64,000 bases of DNA from NCBI GenBank assembly GCA_030248215.1, contig JASANG010000188.1, positions 62,001-126,000 on the forward strand, read 5' to 3'. The notes below the pieces were generated by a model. The model saw only the letters and a list, made by a program, of their open reading frames with translations. It was not told the DNA's origin and did not search any database. Each line of letters opens with the position of its first letter. Positions within the stretch are counted from its first letter, which is position 1. A program made the translations under genes and the position numbers. This DNA is from Enoplolaimus lenunculus (taxonomy: Eukaryota > Nematoda > Enoplea > Enoplida > Thoracostomopsidae). Of this stretch, positions 45,201 through 56,285 are shown in pieces.

Positions 45201-47760
45201 CTTTCTTGTAGCACGGCCGTCATCTGATCCATACTAAAAGCAAAGCGAATACAATTTTACCACAATATCAGTTTTGGTCTTTAATCGAGGTACGCCACCG
45301 AGAAATAGACGCCGGTTGTCAACGCTTGCGGTCACTCCGATATGGCGATTTTTGACAATTTCAAAATTGTTCAATTTTCTAAAACCAATTATATCAAGTG
45401 AACTTTGTGCTTTTAAGTACGGGCTTCAATTCCAAGAAGCCTCAGCACATCCCAGAAAAGGTTCAACCTCCCTTGCATAAGCTTAAGTCATGTGAAATCT
45501 TTGGATGCCCTTTGTGAAAAATTTTAGCCCCCCCTGACATTCTGAGCTGGCTGCTGTAGTTCGGGTCAATATTTATAAAGGTGCGTAGTAGCTATTGCCA
45601 CTTGATATAAGTCCTAAAAGTAAGGGCAAATCTAAAGAACATCGCAGTAACAGTAGTAAAAGCTTATACCTAAGCCTAAGCAAAAATTCGTCTAAAGCTT
45701 AAGCTTACTCTATTTCAGTTCCGCATAAAAACGGTCCGCCCCTGATGTTTATATGTGCCAAAGTTTGGAAATACTAATTAAAACATTTCACATATTTGGG
45801 TATTTAAATTGTTGTTAATTTTGGAAATGTTTACAACTGGCGTGTAGTTGAACCCACTCTTTTACAAACTGTTGTCATTTATTTGTTCTCAAAAACCTTA
45901 GAAAGCCATGGTTTGTCTTCGTCATGTGTGCGTACACTTCGAAATAGACAAAAACAATATGTCTGCTTCTTATATTTGACTTTAAGCAATTTTCTCAAGC
46001 GCTGCGCTTGCTTTTCAAAAAAACATTACACGGGACATATATCTGTCCTGAATGGAAACATAGCTACGCCTTTTATCTCAACGAGCTTGCAAATTGCAAA
46101 TTTTTGTTTTACACGAATTTTTGCTTACTCAATAGCAGCGTGAGCTTCGGACGGTTTTGAATAGGAAACAAACGCATAACCGCGACTGAACCCAAACGCG
46201 TCTGTAATCAGACGGCAAGACGTTACAGTCCCAACTTGACTGAATAGTTGGTTAATAGCGTCTTGGGATAGATCTCGTGGAAGCTTGCCTATAAAACAAA
46301 AATTAAGCCATGATTATTACAATTCAGTCCTAAAGACCACGAAAGATCAGGAATTATAAAATTTTTTTTGCTTCAAACTTTAATTTAGCTGAGTTTATTA
46401 ATGTCTTTTTACAATTAACCAAGGGTAAATATATTTAGTTGTATCTCTGGTTGGATCCAGCGAAATGTGCACACATCCTCATCAAGTAAGTCAAATTGGT
46501 GTTATCGAGTTCAAACTAAACTCAACGCAATCGGCTCGTGGACTTAAAATCCGCTTGAACGCTTTCTCTTAAATTTCAAGGCATATCTTTGACGCTATAA
46601 TTTGTTTATTATACTTACCAACAAACACTTCACATCCTTTTGGCTTTGACAGGATTTGGCTTTGTGCGGTTGACTGTTCTTCCGTTGAATTTGAACTGAA
46701 ATACAATCGTTAAAATAAGCATAGATTTCGAAATAAATAAAGTTTTCCGCTCATTGGATAAATTAAAATGTCTCCTGATTACAGCAGTTAACGCTCTGCC
46801 TGAAAGAGTCCATAATTTCTGGAAGTCATGTTCACGTTTCGGACGATTTGACCTGGTCCTGTTACTCAACCGGCAATAATTTAGATTACCCTAAAGAACG
46901 CGGAAATTGATCTCGGAGCAGAACTCAGGGGTCTAGGCCAAGTTCAAAACCCTGACCAAAAAACAGATCCGTATGCTAAGGGACCTCAGTTTGGTTTTGC
47001 AGGAGGAGGGACCCAAGGAACGACTGTAGGCCCCCAATCCCTAATTTCTTGCTACACCACTGCATCATTATTGCACTAGGTCTACTTTTAAGCATCAATA
47101 TAAATGGTTTTTAAAACGCGAAAAGTGGCTTTGTATTTTTTACAGCAAGCCTATATATCAAGCAAAATATACAATTGGGAACCCAATAAGAGGGTGTCCC
47201 CATTTTGAGCCCCAATTAATAGAAGTCCGTATCCCTAATAAGAGTCCGTAAGCAAATAGAGTCCCTAAACCCTAATTGGAGTCCATAAATGTCAATTTTC
47301 CCTAACTGTAGCGCATAAATGACTCCAGGACCAAATAAAATTGAGTTCGAAACTGTAAAGTGTGTTTAAGTTTTGAAAGTACATTCCTAAGCATAACCTT
47401 ACGGCAATGGCGGTCAACAAAAATGCTGCAGAAGGTCAGTCCTGTCCAAAAGAGAGAATGACATAAGAGAGGGTGTTAAGTCCAACTAAAAAAAGCGGCG
47501 TAGGACGGGTTAAAAATAAATAACAGTCCGTAACCGTGTAACAGCGGAGTACACTCTGGAGAGGCCAAAGAAATATTAGTCCCTCCTGTTATTCGGGTCA
47601 CTTAAACACAAATTTGGGTTTCAGATAACAAAAACCAAAACCGAAACTTATAACCATTAATTTCAGAGTAGATAATGATTTACATATTAGTGTTTTGAGA
47701 AAAACTGTACCTTGAACAAATTGATGAATTCGGTGTTGACGAACGGCAGTAAGTAGTCAT
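39268..47760 (-). CDS. A1CF: A1CF/RBM46/RBM47-family RNA-binding protein: three RRMs and C-terminal dsRBM-like module; thirteen exons, complete
   Basis: Exons in transcript order: 47711-47760, 46619-46695, 46129-46288, 45261-45378, 44706-44966, 44139-44313, 43289-43400, 42525-42756, 41932-42087, 41082-41192, 40282-40414, 39694-39879, 39268-39482. All join in frame: 1986 nt, 661 aa. RRM1 (about 38-115) has GCEVFVGKLPRDL and RGYAFVSY; RRM2 (about 118-210) has RRLFLGGVP and RGFAFVEF followed by AVDWAEPEPEVD; RRM3 (223-300) has VRILYFRNV, AVERVKKIMDFAFVHF and VLDGSTVEV. The AVDWAEPE linker separates it from hnRNP Q/R (TVEWADP). Residues about 440-528 (CAQCNWGMPKYDLF ... FLYTVTIPAF) match the dsRBM-like domain of A1CF and RBM46. 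The C-terminus is Pro/Gln-rich. Known family roles: APOBEC1 editing complex, mRNA stability and splicing. The N-terminal RTGY motif of vertebrate members is absent. Five or more MITEs sit in its introns. Exact orthology within A1CF/RBM46/RBM47 is not decidable here. Confidence 0.92.
40780..41067. mobile_element. MITE of the GCAGCTGCAAG family in intron 10 of the A1CF-type gene
   Basis: TTTGCAGCTGCAAGTTTTCC and AACTTGCAGCTGCTAG words, and right end GTCTGAATAGGGTTTAA. Ends only about 15 bp from exon 10's donor side. Confidence 0.6.
41287..41475. mobile_element. CTCAAATGTGTGTAGC-ended MITE in intron 9 of the A1CF-type gene
   Basis: Left GTATTCTCAAATGTGTGTAG and a worn right arm CTAATCGCTAATTGGTGATG. 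Directly followed by a TTAGGC MITE. Confidence 0.6.
41480..41633 (+). mobile_element. TTAGGC-bearing MITE in intron 9 of the A1CF-type gene
   Basis: Ends GACCCATGCAAAGATCAGGG and CCCTGTTCTATACATTGCCC; shortened telomere-like blocks (TTGGCTTAGATTTAGAC). Flanks TGGTTTTC / ATGTTTTC agree at 6 of 8. Confidence 0.78.
42880..43070. mobile_element. Degenerate TTAGGC-rich remnant in intron 7 of the A1CF-type gene
   Basis: AGGCTTAGGTAAAGGTTTGGC on one side and reversed AAATCTAAACCTAAAGCG on the other; terminal repeats no longer clear. Confidence 0.4.
43516..43738 (+). mobile_element. TTAGGC-bearing MITE in intron 6 of the A1CF-type gene
   Basis: Starts GGCCCGTGCATAAATCATTGG; ends in GCGGCCGTGTTTTATTATAG. 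Telomere-like blocks are worn (GCTTAGGTATC, CGTAGGTTTAGG). An older copy. Confidence 0.65.
43750..43965. mobile_element. CTCAAATGTGTGTAGC-family MITE in intron 6 of the A1CF-type gene
   Basis: Right arm AACCTATTACTAACTAATG ... GTTGAGAATACGGGCC is clear; left arm around TTTCCCAAATGTCGAATACG is worn. Confidence 0.5.
45644..45759 (-). mobile_element. TTAGGC-bearing MITE in intron 3 of the A1CF-type gene
   Basis: Reverse orientation: AGTAGTAAAAGCTTATACC, CTAAGCCTAAGCAAAAATTC and AACGGTCCGCCCCTGATG. Terminal bases lost on the left. Confidence 0.65.
47184..47602. mobile_element. GACCCGAATAA-ended MITE in intron 1 of the A1CF-type gene
   Basis: Right end CTCCTGTTATTCGGGTCACTT; left part CCAATAAGAGGGTGTCCCC. 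Matches 22905-23070 (left half) and, reversed, 28617-28740 (right half), so this is the most complete copy. Repeated AGAGTCC(G/A)TAA words inside. Confidence 0.72.
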
Positions 47761-47958
47761 GCTGGATGATCAGTAAGGCAGTTTTTGAGATTTTAGCAAA
47801 TTCAAATATATTGCAACAACGAATTGTAAAGATATCGTGGGATGCGATTAGTTGTAAGAAAACTAATTTATAATTTAAAATTAATAATTCAGATCTAAGC
47901 AAACTACAGTTTGGTATATTATTTGAAATCAAAGTTTGAATTTTAGCAAAGAGCTCTA

Positions 47959-48169
47959 CAATGCAAAAAAATAGTGAGTCAAATTGATTCTCTTCGAAAT
48001 AGGCTTTTCGGGACTACGCAAACTGAGTCAAATTCTACTCCGCCGAAGTCAAACGTGCGATTCAGTGAATCGAATTTGACGCCGACTGAGTCAAATTTTA
48101 ACTAAATTTGTAAAGTCCGAAAAGGCTTTTTCGGACAGAGCCAATTTGACTCACCATTTTTTGCTGTGT
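47959..48169. mobile_element. Palindromic GAGTCAAA MITE with TA target duplication
   Basis: Left CAATGCAAAAAAATAGTGAG and GAAATAGGCTTTTCGGGAC; right GGCTTTTTCGGAC and TGACTCACCATTTTTTGCTG. TA flanks both ends (47957-47958, 48170-48171), as in Tc1/mariner-type insertions. 211 bp; complete single-copy form of the element at 30915. Confidence 0.78.
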
Positions 48170-48215
48170 ACCTATACGGCGCTCTTTAACACAGAAGTTA
48201 ACATTAAAATGCTAG

Positions 48216-48430
48216 GCCTGTATTCTCAAATGTGTGTAGCACTTATTAGCAGGTAGTGATAAATTTTTTTGCTTTCTAACCAATGAATGATGACGTTCGA
48301 AGTTCAACGCAGTATTTGCATTCGAATTGTCGCTTTTTTGCGCCAAATTTAAGATCCGCAGTGACATCAGTTCGTTAGTTCAAAACTCTATCACAAAATG
48401 GGTGATAAGTGTCGTACGAATTCGAGAATA
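48216..48430. mobile_element. CTCAAATGTGTGTAGC-ended MITE
   Basis: GCCTGTATTCTCAAATGTGTG at the left and GTACGAATTCGAGAATATGGG at the right; inner TTATTAGCAGGTAGTGATAA pairs with TATCACAAAATGGGTGATAA. Confidence 0.7.
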
Positions 48431-49014
48431 TGGGTCCTAGTATTAAGGAAGCGATTGTGTGAAATTTTGCTAATTTCTGTCTAAAATTTTTGAAATAAAA
48501 TTTAGTTTGACACTTTTCAAACTTATAAACAATTGAACAACGAGTTGTTTTAGAGATATTAAAGGTACGACTTTGAATTTAACGGCTTCTGATAAGAGCT
48601 GTAACTCCGTTAAATTTGCTTCAAATAAGCGAATGTTTTCACAGAATCAGGACTGCCATACAAATCCATGTGTAGGGTTTGCCATAAACCGGGTCCTAAA
48701 TGGCTTCTATCACACGTTGAATTTAGGCCAGATTCTGCGCAAAACAGTTAACAATTAGCCAGGCAACTGCATCCGTACTTATGAATTAAAATATCTGAAC
48801 GCATGCCGTTGCTAGTACTAAACTTTTAGTTTCAGCAAAAATAGCTGTGCTAAGGTATAAGCTTACTTAAAACTGTAAAAAATCTGCACAATTCACGTAC
48901 GATGCCGCACGGTGACGGACGGCACCGGTCATCATCAAAGGTATAGCGCCACCTTTATTAATGGCCGAGAGTATTTTTTGATTTTGTTTCAAATATTAAA
49001 TAGAAAGAAATTGC

Positions 49015-49192
49015 GGCCAATGTATAGAACAGGGTCGTTAAAGTGGTATAACCATATTTCTAAGCCAAAGCCTAAAGCGTAAGAATGAGTTCATACCTAA
49101 GTCTAAACCTAAGGAAAAATCAGTCTAAGGATTAAGCTTACGCGTTTGCAATCCCGTAGAAACACGTTTCGTGTCTGGTCTTTAAATGGGCC
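49015..49192 (-). mobile_element. TTAGGC-bearing MITE with near-perfect 8-bp target duplication
   Basis: Ends GGCCAATGTATAGAACAGGG and TCTGGTCTTTAAATGGGCC. Flanks GAAATTGC (49007-49014) and GAAATTGT (49193-49200). Telomere-like words appear as CCTAAAGCG and CCTAAGTCTAAACCTAAGG. Confidence 0.82.
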
Positions 49193-49302
49193 GAAATTGT
49201 TTACATCTTTCAGTAGAAACTGCACCAGTCCAACTGCTAATTTCAAAACTACCATGAAGCTAAAACTTTATTAAGCAACAATCTATTACAAAGTTTTGTT
49301 TC

Positions 49303-49519
49303 TGTGCCCATATTTTCAAATGTACGTAGCAACTATCACCAGTTTGTAAATAGATCTGCTAAATTTAGAGCCAGGCAATGGAGAAGGTTGGCATTTGACA
49401 CGTTATTAGCAATTGATTGATTCTAACTGTAAGCAAAGTTTGAGATCCGCAGTTTTCGGAGGTGGTTTCTTTGAAAACCTGTCACTAACTGGTAATAAGT
49501 GCCACATGGGAACATTGTC
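49303..49519. mobile_element. CTCAAATGTGTGTAGC-family MITE
   Basis: Left TGCCCATATTTTCAAATGTACG ends near 49324; right AACCTGTCACTAACTGGTAAT and CACATGGGAACATTGTC. Inverted arms GTAGCAACTATCACCAG / CTAACTGGTAATAAGTGCC. Confidence 0.62.
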
Positions 49520-49716
49520 TCTGATCAGCTTGACCGCGGCTCAGCGGTGCCGAAACGTTGTATCGACGGGTTCCGGGAACATTCTAAATTTTTGTGTGGT
49601 GTTCAGGAATCATTAAAATTTTGAAAATTAGAAGTTCTAAACAACTAAAACACGACTTGCCACAAGTATCTAGACTTTAAACACTTGTTTTGATGAATGA
49701 TTGTTGTTAGATCCCT

Positions 49717-50318
49717 GGGCACAAGTAAAGATCAGGGGCGGGACGTTTTTCTGCGGGACTGCAATACAGTAAACTGAAGCTTTAGACTATTTTTGCTTAG
49801 GCCGAGGCGTATGTATAAGCACATTTTTACACTTAGGCTTAGGCTTTGAAATATGCTTGTACTACTATCAGGGTGCAACCATAATTCCGGTTCCGGTATA
49901 AAAATCTGGCATTTTCCACTATCCGGTTGCGGTAATAAATCCGGTATTTTTCCACCGGAATTATCCGGTATTTTCGGCATTGAAAATATTTCTCAATTTG
50001 AATATTTATGAAAAATTGACATATTATTCAAACTTATTTCTCTAAAATTGTCCGTGCGTGTATTTTTGAAATTTTCAATTTGTGCCATACTCCTTAATTT
50101 ATCATATGTTTCCACCTACTGTATTTGTTTCAGGAGCTTGGCATTCTAAATGGTGTGTTTTCAGCATTGAAAGTGATAAAATAGCGTTACAAATAAATTT
50201 TTGGCAACCAGTATCTTTTATTTTCCGACTCCGGTATTTTTTTAACTTTCCGGTTCCGGTATTTTATAATTCCGGTTGTACCCTGACTACTATTACGGCC
50301 CTGTTCTATACATTTGGT
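49717..50318 (+). mobile_element. TTAGGC-bearing MITE interrupted by a hAT MITE
   Basis: Left GGGCACAAGTAAAGATCAGG, right GGCCCTGTTCTATACATTTGG. The 417-bp CCGGTT MITE at 49869-50285 split it at ACTACTAT, so the TTAGGC copy is older than that jump. Confidence 0.85.
49869..50285 (+). mobile_element. hAT-like MITE, CCGGTT family, nested, perfect 8-bp target duplication
   Basis: Starts CAGGGTGCAACCATAATTCC, ends AATTCCGGTTGTACCCTG; ACTACTAT at 49861-49868 and 50286-50293. The only CCGGTT copy found after 24.4 kb. Confidence 0.92.
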
Positions 50319-51043
50319 GAACCCTATAAAACCGTACCAGCACCACTGAAGGAACTTACTCGTAAGCAAATTAAACACATCATAAACTTTTAAGAAGACG
50401 AATATATACTGAACATTAATGCCGAATCAAATCAAAGCATTACCAGTTCGAAATTTCAAACTAAAATTGAAATCCAAATGTGAGCAGATGAGGTCACACT
50501 GTAGTAAAACCGGATACGAAAAGTTCATTACGCATTTAATATTGTGTAGTTTTATCTTTTTGATCGCCTGAATTCAATATACAATTACGTATTTATTAAT
50601 TGTCTTAATTGAAATATCCAAAAAAGTTCATCTGTGACGAAATTTTAAAATATTCGTAGATGTTTTAAAGCGGAAGTTCAAAATTTGAATAAAGGGATTT
50701 GGTGTAAAATAAACCGGATTCAAATGGAATTTCCGGAATAGCCAATGATGTGAAGGCTTCTAACTGTTGGATGCTGATATATGCTTTTTATTTAAAGTTG
50801 GCAAAATTTAAACTTGTCGACCATAAACAAGCTGTTTGGAGCTGGTAATTAGGTTCCTAATTTGGTTAAATAACCCTTAAAGATAAAAATCCATAGAAGA
50901 AAAATCCAAACTCGGCTGAAGTCGGATTTCAGCCTACTGAACAGAATCATTTAAATCAATTGTAGAGAATGAGTTTAACAAAAAAACATACATGAATATA
51001 ATACTGGAAACTGTTAGATTTAAAAATCTTTGTTAATCGATGT

Positions 51044-51249
51044 GGCTAATGTAAAGATCAGGGGCGGAACGTTTCTATGTGGGACTGCAATAGAGTAAGC
51101 TTAAGCTTTAGATTAATTTCTTTGCTTGGCCTAGGCTTAGGCTTAGGCGTAGGATTATGCTTATTCTTACGCCTAGGTTTAGGTTTAGGCTCATGCTTAG
51201 GCCTAGCAATATGCTTATAATACTTTTCCACCCCTGTTCTTTACATTGG
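51044..51249 (+). mobile_element. TTAGGC-bearing MITE, well preserved
   Basis: Ends GGCTAATGTAAAGATCAGGG and CCCTGTTCTTTACATTGGA. Blocks GGCTTAGGCTTAGGCGTAGG and GGTTTAGGTTTAGGCTCATGC. A worn relative (CTTAAGCTTACTTTC ... CTGCACTGTTCTATGCATCG) is at about 51285-51385. Confidence 0.82.
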
Positions 51250-51385
51250 ACATGAATGCATAGGCTTTGGTTTACTTAAGTCAGTTCACACTGGGACATG
51301 TGCGTGCTTAAGCTTACTTTCATATTTAGACTTAGGCATAAATTCACTCTTTGATACAGGACCTGCACTGTTCTATGCATCGATT

Positions 51386-52699
51386 GTTTCAAATCCACAA
51401 ATTTTGAAACTACGATAACAATGATTTCGGCAAAGTTACTGTGAAATTCGACACTTGCTAAAACTGTTTTCGTTTAGTTCAAATATATCCTAAAATACAT
51501 CGAATTCTGTGTTAAATAAATATTTTCAACTGCAGATAGTAGCTGTAAGCAACTTGTCGCACGCGACTAAAAGATTTATGCGCCGACGTGAGTTTTATCA
51601 AAGACTAAAATTTTAGCCGATCTGAAATGGTGTAACAAATATTAGGACTGATAACACAAACTTTGTATTTACTTGTTAAGCTACGATGGCCATTTTAGAA
51701 TGGTGCCTTGGTGGTTGTTGATTAGTGCAGATAAGTATTTTAATTTGAAAATATAAATTAGTTAAGACAAAGTAATTGGTTTGCTTTAGTATTAGACAAA
51801 ATATATTAATGCCAAAAGTGAACGATGTACACCTTGCGAAAGAGTGTGCAACTGACGCGCAAGTCCATGGCACAAAACTCACCAGCACGCGTTGCTTTTT
51901 TGCCCGATCCCCCTTAATTTTGGGCGGTCAGTCAGTAGTTAAAGCACATAAACAGTACACAAAGGATTTAAGAATATAGCGGTTTTACCTAAAATTCAAA
52001 ATATTAGTGAATCGTACCCCATCCCTAGTAAGGGAGTTAGGCCAAAAGGGCCACGAGCGCTGGTTACATTCTTTCTGCACAAAATGGAACCAGTTGCACA
52101 CTATTGCGTAAATCATCCACTCAAATGGTCATACAAGTCGATTTAGGATACAAAGCATATATGATTAAACCAATGCTATGATATACATACACATATATTT
52201 ATATATATAAATATATATATAAATATATATAATATATAAGTAATGTTTTGGGTATGAATTATCCGCTAATTGAATTTATGCTTTTCAAGCAAACGTCCGT
52301 ATCGTCAAACAAGCAATTTTTTTGTATTAAATTTTTAAAAAACACCATGCATTTTTGTTAAACCGATATACCATATTTTGGTATTAATAGCTTGCAACAG
52401 CGCATAATTAGTTTTTATGAGGTTAACTTAAAATTAAAGCAATAATAATGCAAAATCAACAATATCACGTGTTACAGAAGGTGACTTTTGAGGGGGTAGT
52501 GTGATGGACACTGAACACAACGATTTGAAAAGCTAAATGCTTCAACTTCTGATCCCATCTTGAAACACTTCTGAATTTGTTATGTTCAAAGTTATATAAA
52601 TATATATTATATATGTATATTTGGGGTTTGACGTTAAACATAAACAGCGGATTTTAATCCAATATAAATGCTTTTTTTACTTCATAGTTTAAAATATTT
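51386..52699. other. Intergenic stretch downstream of FN3 paralogue A
   Basis: No gene. AT microsatellite (ATATATATAAATATATATAA-like) at 52190-52240 and again near 52597-52622. The plus frame at 51776-51979 shows no family or splice support. Confidence 0.5.
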
Positions 52700-54299
52700 T
52701 TAGAAGTATTGAATTACAAAAAATATCAAAACGGCCAAAATGGCGGTGTTCTTGTGAGCAACCAAGCTTTCGCTGTTCCCATCACTGGTAGCTTTGGGGC
52801 CTCCATACATCCCAGTGTGACGTTTTTTGAACGAATTCCCAAACTGTTTCCGATCTCCGTTGAGTGGTTGTTGATAGACAAAGTTTTGTGCTTCTCGTCG
52901 AAACATTGAAAACTGGCCATATTCTTTGGTTTTGACGGCGCCCAAATGGCATCGTTTGACGCTGGCATGAATTGTTCTTCCGAGCATTGAATACGTTTCA
53001 ACGATTGGATCATAAATTGTACACAAACGACCATAGTTTGTCATTGACTCCAAATCAGCGAATCGAATTTGAAGTTGTTTCGAAGGAAGAGAATGAAATG
53101 AGGAGAAAGGCAAAGAAGACGAAAAAGATGAAGAAGAAACAACAAATTGCTGAACAGGAGACGAACGGCGCTCGAGAAACACAGACAAACGAGCGATTGC
53201 TGTTGTTGTTGGAACGACATCCAAAGTCAAGTTGAATTCAACGAATGTTGAACCAATTTCGACGACAGAAACGGCGGATATTGGCGACTCCGAGTTGCGT
53301 CCAAATTTGTCCAGCGTTTGCTTCAATTGACAAGACGTGCTCGTATTGTCGTGGCTGCTGTACGGAGCCATTGTTTCAAATTCAACACAAACAATGTACC
53401 ATGACTCGGGACTCAAGTTCTTGACTGTTGCAGTTTGATGTGACATCAACTCTGCTTTCTGATACGTTGAGTGCATCCTTGACTCTTGATTACTCAGCGG
53501 AATTACGGTTGCAAACAGCGTAGTCAGAACTTTGTCAGAGTCAAAGTATTGCTTGGCAAACTTTGAATCGAGTACAATTCGAAAACCTGAAATGACTTTT
53601 TTACTCATAAAATGCAAATATTATATACGGGTAAAACGGAAAACCCTTTTGAGAAGGGAAGGAAAATATTCGAGTAATACCGGAATTAAAAAAAAAGGTG
53701 TAAAAAAGTAATTCAGACTACTCGCTTAAATGTGCAAAACTGCTCCTGAATTTTAAGTCCTCCGGAAACGGAAATTTTAACTATTGTAAAACTAATTACT
53801 TTCAGCTTGGTTACATGTTATGTCCGCAAGCGTCACAGCGGCTGATTCAAAAGTTATGTCCATGTAAAGATCAGGGGCGGAACTTTTTTCTACGGGACTG
53901 CCATACTATATTAAGGTTTACATATATTTTTTGCTTTAGGCTTAGGCTTGTGTATAAGCTCATTCTTACTCCTAGGCTTGCGCTTATGCTTATGGTTAGG
54001 GTTTGGAATGTTCATATACTACTGTTACGGTGTTGTTATATATGTTGGCCAAAAGTTACAAGACTTATCAGACACGTGACTGAAGTTTATGGTTCTGAAA
54101 ATAAAACTCAACATTGATACTTTTATCAAGACAAATTACCTTCTTTCTGCGGTTCAATAGATTTCACGACGTCAATATTAACGAAGACCTTTTGCATCTG
54201 ACCGCTGCTTTGAGCTGTGTTCAATGCGGCTAAAAATGCCGCAACAAAGACAACAACGGCAGATGCCCTGATTTCCCATAATCTAATGTTATGATGCAT
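52700..54299 (-). CDS. Secreted/membrane-tethered FN3-like protein, paralogue A (two exons)
   Basis: Exon 1 54140-54299 and exon 2 52700-53586 join in phase 1 to give 348 aa. Residues 1-31 form a signal peptide with a long Val/Ala/Phe core. A first FN3-like module (about 35-130) ends in NLSPESWYIVCVEFE, the tyrosine-corner region of that fold; a second (about 160-275) has VEIGSTFVEFNL and LESMTNYGRLCTIYD. Paired cysteines sit in each. A Ser-rich loop follows ERRSSP. The C-terminus AILAVLIFFVIQYF is hydrophobic and would anchor the protein by GPI or a membrane segment. I do not recognise the family by name; FN3 ectodomain proteins of this size occur widely in nematodes. From W116 onward it is nearly identical to paralogue B at 59569-61181, whereas the part before is only about 31% identical (19 of 62 aligned residues after the intron). 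Start chosen at the ATG next to the signal peptide; an in-frame upstream ATG exists. Confidence 0.85.
53858..54050 (+). mobile_element. TTAGGC-bearing MITE in the intron of FN3 paralogue A
   Basis: Starts GTCCATGTAAAGATCAGGGG, ends GTTATATATGTTGGCC. Flanks AAAGTTAT and AAAGTTAC (one base shifted) are nearly the same. Absent from the paralogue B intron, so it arrived after duplication. Confidence 0.8.
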
Positions 54300-54332
54300 T
54301 TTTGCAGCTTCAATGTATAGCCTCTTAAAAAT

Positions 54333-54410
54333 TACAGTGAGGGTAGCGTTATACTTGTAGGGCGCCGTACGTCGACGTCCGTAACCGTACGGCACGACTG
54401 TTTTGGCAGC
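54333..54410. repeat. GC-rich CGTACGG repeat upstream of FN3 paralogue A
   Basis: GGGCGCCGTACGTCGACGTCC and CGTAACCGTACGGCACGAC words just 5' of the start codon. Related to 2815-2985 and to the patch in the paralogue B intron. Confidence 0.5.
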
Positions 54411-54965
54411 CTGCCATCGGTTGCACAAGGTTTCAAATCAGTTTAATACACCCATAACATGTTTACCAAAAGTTCAGAACGCGACGAAAAAAATACCATT
54501 CAACTCAGGTTGGCAAGCTGCGTTGAATGGCATATAAATAACGTAATTTTTTTCCAAAAAAATTTTCGGCCATCAGAGGGAACCAGGGAACCGAAAAAAC
54601 CAGATTTTTAAAAATACAATTTTCAACCTGAAATAATTAGTGGTCATGCTCATGAGAAGTTCAAATAAGTACAAATTTCCAAAATTTGATTATTTTTGGT
54701 AGACGCCGGCTTTCGGGCTGTTAACGGAAAAGTGAATAGAATCAAGTGTAAAAAACCTTTCGCTGTTGTAAATATACAATCACCAGATTTACGATTTACA
54801 CTTAACTTAAATTCTGCTTTAGGTAATCATTTTAGGCCAAAGGTTAAACATAGGCTTTAGGCTTAGTTAAGCCATTTCCGAAACCTAAGCATTAGCCTGC
54901 GGTGAGAAAGGTGTAAAAGAGCTGAACTTTGACCTGGCTCTAGTTCAAGTAAGTTTTAAACCTTC

Positions 54966-55103
54966 GGCACCTGTAAAAATCAGGAGCGGACCGTTTTTCT
55001 GTGTGACTGCAATAAAAGCTTATACTATTTTTCTGCTTAGGATTAGGCTTAGGTTTAAGAATATGCTTATACTACTGCAACGGCCCTGATCTATATATTG
55101 GCC
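54966..55103 (+). mobile_element. TTAGGC-bearing MITE, short
   Basis: Starts GGCACCTGTAAAAATCAGG, ends GGCCCTGATCTATATATTGGCC; only one telomere-like block (GCTTAGGATTAGGCTTAGG). Worn TAGGCTTTAGGCTTAG pieces also lie at 54840-54900. Confidence 0.72.
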
Positions 55104-56285
55104 AAAACATCTAAGTTTAAGGTTAAGTCGTTTGCTAGTTACCAGAATAAAAAACAGGCTTAGGTAGACGATTTTTGATTAAGATCGTCTTGGTATAGGC
55201 GCCTGCCATTAGGCTTGACTAAAAGCTAAGTTGTACACCCTCACTTTGCATGAAAAGGCTTATAAACCTTTCTTAAACAATCTTGGTCGTGATGTAGAAA
55301 AGAATATTAACGATAGCAAATATAGAGCTGGCTGTAAAACGGAAAACGTAAAAATAACAGCAAAAGCAACTGAGACAGGCACAATCACAAAGGACACTTT
55401 TGTCTTTTTTTAAACCCAAAAACTGTTTATGTATCGAAATAACAAAATTTTGTTACTTAAAACTTTAAAAATGGGAACCATCCAAATATATAATTGTAAA
55501 TGTACTTAAAATCAGCCGAAAACTTACGAAATCAACATACACTTGAAAACATCTTATTACAGATATTTTTCGGCAGTATTAAGTGAATATTAGCAAAGTT
55601 AGCCGTCGAAGGGTATCCCACTTTGAAAGACGTCTCGAAACCGATGGTATATTTGAAAAAATTATTTTGTACAACAATATTATACACTCGAATTTTGAAC
55701 TCGCTCAGCGCTTAGCTAAGTCATTATTACAAAAATAACAATCTTTTACCAAATTGAGCCAAACACCCTGGTACAACTCATTTCTTGCGTTGGTTTTTTC
55801 GGGATCGTAAAAGGGTTAAATGCCCAGCCACTATGAGCCTGCATACGTCACCATTTACCAGTGTAAATCATTACGGACGTACAAGGGCTTGGCCAGAGGA
55901 AAGATGTCATGGGTCAAAAGTCAGCCATCCTTTCGTTGGAATTTTTGTGCAGTGGGTTTGAACACAGTTTTGATTTGCAACACAAGAAATCCCTTCGAAA
56001 GTTTGTGGAACGTAACACTTCCCCCGTTTACATAGCTACGCCCGTATGGTCGTAAACTGCATTTTGGTTGTTTGGCATGTTAGCAGCGTCAGTTACTTAA
56101 ATATATTGGACTTTGTTTCGAAGTTCATTTGTCTTCGTTAGCATATAGTGCTTATCAGAAACTGTTTGTTAAATCCATTGGAAAAGCCGGTTTCCCCTTT
56201 GTACACCATGAATGACTCTCCACTCCAACCTAATTGTTGTGATAAATCCCTAGTAAACGGGCTTTACATCGGCCATGGAAAGCAA
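55104..56285. other. Intergenic, no gene recognised
   Basis: Two open frames (55231-55413, 55820-56035) show no family resemblance, signal peptide or splice context. No clear repeat. Confidence 0.4.

Larger units (their letters stand above)
47761..49014. other. Region upstream of the A1CF-type gene
   Basis: Contains two MITEs (47959-48169, 48216-48430) and a GC-rich CGTACG/GACGGACGG patch at 48893-48955. The promoter of the A1CF-type gene should lie here; I see no clear TATA box. Confidence 0.45.

Noticed and set aside
46630-46869. Minus frame overlapping exon 2 of the A1CF-type gene
   Set aside because: Wrong frame relative to GCEVFVG; the real exon is 46619-46695 with clear splice sites.
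52972-53235. Plus-strand Lys/Glu-rich frame (also 59862-60110)
   Set aside because: Antisense shadow of the Ser-rich loop of the FN3 paralogues.
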